Shown here: one piece after another, positions 14,199-14,892 of the stretch
Numbering within the stretch: the stretch's first letter is position 1
Layout of the letters: each line of letters begins with the position of its first letter
Assembly: GCF_900016645.1 (NCBI RefSeq)
Contig: NZ_CDGJ01000089.1
Reading direction: 5' to 3' (one strand)
Source: Acididesulfobacillus acetoxydans
GTDB taxonomy: Bacteria > Bacillota > Desulfitobacteriia > Desulfitobacteriales > Desulfitobacteriaceae
DNA: 14,892 nt
The notes under the pieces: generated by a model
What the model saw: only the letters and a program-made list of their open reading frames with translations
The model's database searches: none
What the model was told of the DNA's origin: nothing
Made by a program: the position numbers and the translations under genes

Positions 14199-14892
14199 TC
14201 ACTGGGAACTTGCCCGTCGCGTAGCCATCCGGATCATTCGTTCCATTCGCCGAGGAAAAGAAATGTCCTCCCGCGAAAATACCACTATCCTCCAGCCCTC
14301 CTTTTTTAAGAGGGGGATCGAGGGGTGCAATTCTTGGCCGTCTGCCACATATACCAGGAGGTCGGCCACCTGTGCCAGAAAGGGGCAGTTGGCCAATGAA
14401 ATATCCCAACGGATTCCTTGGCCGGAAAAGAGGTATTTGAGAACCGCTCCCAGCCGTATGGCTTCCGGCGGCAAAGGGGACTGGCGCGGGAGCCCACGGT
14501 TCGGCCCCGGTGCCGCGGACTTTACCGTTTCCTTTTCTGTGGACAGAGGCTCCCTACCGACATCTGCCGGCACCGGCTCCCTGCCGAACGAGGCTTTGGC
14601 CTTACCCTCTCTGCCTGCCGATTCCGGGGAACCTGCCTCGGCCTTAACCGCACTCACCTTGGCCTCGGGAGGTTTGAGTTTGCTTTTAGCCACGCTCTCC
14701 TTGAATTCGAGTGCCTTCGCCACGACTTTGACGACACTTTCCTTGACCTTTGGAGGTTTCGGCTCAACTTTGGCTATACTCTCCCTGACCTCGGCGGACT
14801 TCGGTTCGGCTTTGGCTATACTCTCCCTGACCTCGGCGGACTTCGGTTCGGCTTTGGCTATACTCTCCCTGACCTCGGCGGGCTTCGGTTCG
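14199..14892 (-). CDS. Protein with 14-residue tandem repeats, function unknown (5' end outside window)
   Basis: The minus-strand frame is open from the right edge to a TGA at 14199, giving 230 visible residues. The first 84 are six 14-residue units of the type EPKSAEVRESIAKA, the first three nearly identical and later ones degenerate; the period of two heptads and K/E content suggest charged helices. A low-complexity acidic/basic linker follows, then a short globular part (RLGAVLKYLFSGQGIRWD, LAQVADLLVYVADGQELHP). After that, SIPLLKKEGW is the translation of a dispersed-repeat-like DNA segment. The final 30 residues are arginine-rich with CGA codons and look out of frame. In another frame a more natural ending runs to 14155. 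I do not recognise a family, and the true start is outside the window. Confidence 0.6.
   Translation of the reverse strand, partial: EPKPAEVRESIAKAEPKSAEVRESIAKAEPKSAEVRESIAKVEPKPPKVKESVVKVVAKALEFKESVAKSKLKPPEAKVSAVKAEAGSPESAGREGKAKASFGREPVPADVGREPLSTEKETVKSAAPGPNRGLPRQSPLPPEAIRLGAVLKYLFSGQGIRWDISLANCPFLAQVADLLVYVADGQELHPSIPLLKKEGWRIVVFSREDISFPRRMERMIRMATRRASSQ
14291..14336. repeat. Dispersed-repeat-like purine/pyrimidine segment inside the partial right-hand gene
   Basis: The plus strand reads ccctccttttttaagaggg followed by gatcgaggggtgc. The core is an imperfect inverted repeat with an A/T centre, and its translations (PPLKKGG, IPLLKKEG) are those commonly produced by small dispersed repeats in many bacterial genomes. 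Only one copy is in this window. Confidence 0.4.
14724..14892 (-). repeat. 42-bp in-frame tandem repeats
   Basis: Four 42-base units lie between the right edge and 14724, each encoding a 14-residue unit (EPKPAEVRESIAKA, EPKSAEVRESIAKA, EPKSAEVRESIAKV, EPKPPKVKESVVKV). The first three are almost identical in DNA; divergence increases towards the 3' end of the gene. Two more decayed units follow to about 14640. More copies may lie beyond the edge. Confidence 0.88.

Noticed and set aside
14155..14409. Independent 84-residue minus-strand gene
   Set aside because: Its first half is a shadow of the larger frame; only its second half looks protein-like, which fits a frame change within one gene better than a separate gene.

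Overview
The window reads as chromosomal DNA of an anaerobic, spore-former-type Firmicute, most like the Desulfotomaculum/Pelotomaculum group of Peptococcaceae. The grounds are strong AGGAGG-type ribosome binding sites, frequent GTG and TTG starts, a Bacillus-type three-gene succinate dehydrogenase, a DegS/DegU pair, a DnaD/DnaC-type primosome pair and a sigma-54 activator. This placement is inference from gene content; no marker gene fixes the genus.

Layout. Nearly everything is on the minus strand, so it is transcribed from right to left; the exception is an HD-domain gene at 9904-10494. From the right edge: a partial gene for a protein with 14-residue tandem repeats (14199 to beyond 14892), a DegS-like sensor kinase (12882-14018) overlapping a DegU/NarL-like response regulator (12247-12885), then a beta-CASP metallo-beta-lactamase RNase-like gene (10532-12238). 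After the HD gene come dnaD-like (8877-9656) and dnaC/dnaI-like (7762-8628) genes closed by a very good terminator, a small membrane-anchored protein (7104-7667), a PHP-family phosphoesterase (6118-6855), a sigma-54-dependent activator (4020-5711) and sdhC-sdhA-sdhB (3604-374). A terminator follows sdhB, and a group II intron has its 5' end immediately after that terminator and runs off the left edge.

The most interesting unit is the regulator plus the sdh operon. The 415-base gap in front of sdhC holds a perfect sigma-54 -24/-12 promoter about 40 bases before the sdhC start, and a perfect 17-base palindrome about 125 bases further upstream where an activator would bind. The activator gene next door has an intact sigma-54 contact motif. 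Its input half is a Rossmann nucleotide-binding fold followed by a PAS domain. The model I infer is a cytoplasmic redox (NAD(H)-type) or small-ligand sensor that switches succinate dehydrogenase/fumarate reductase through sigma-54. The activator gene itself has a long leader with a small ORF and two nested complementary pairs before its ribosome binding site.

Other structure not explained by genes: a 13-base tandem array between sdhC and sdhA, purine/pyrimidine-skewed tandem repeats upstream of the sdh promoter, a structured inverted-repeat region between the PHP gene and its upstream neighbour, and a dispersed-repeat-like segment inside the partial right-hand gene where the reading frame seems to have changed.
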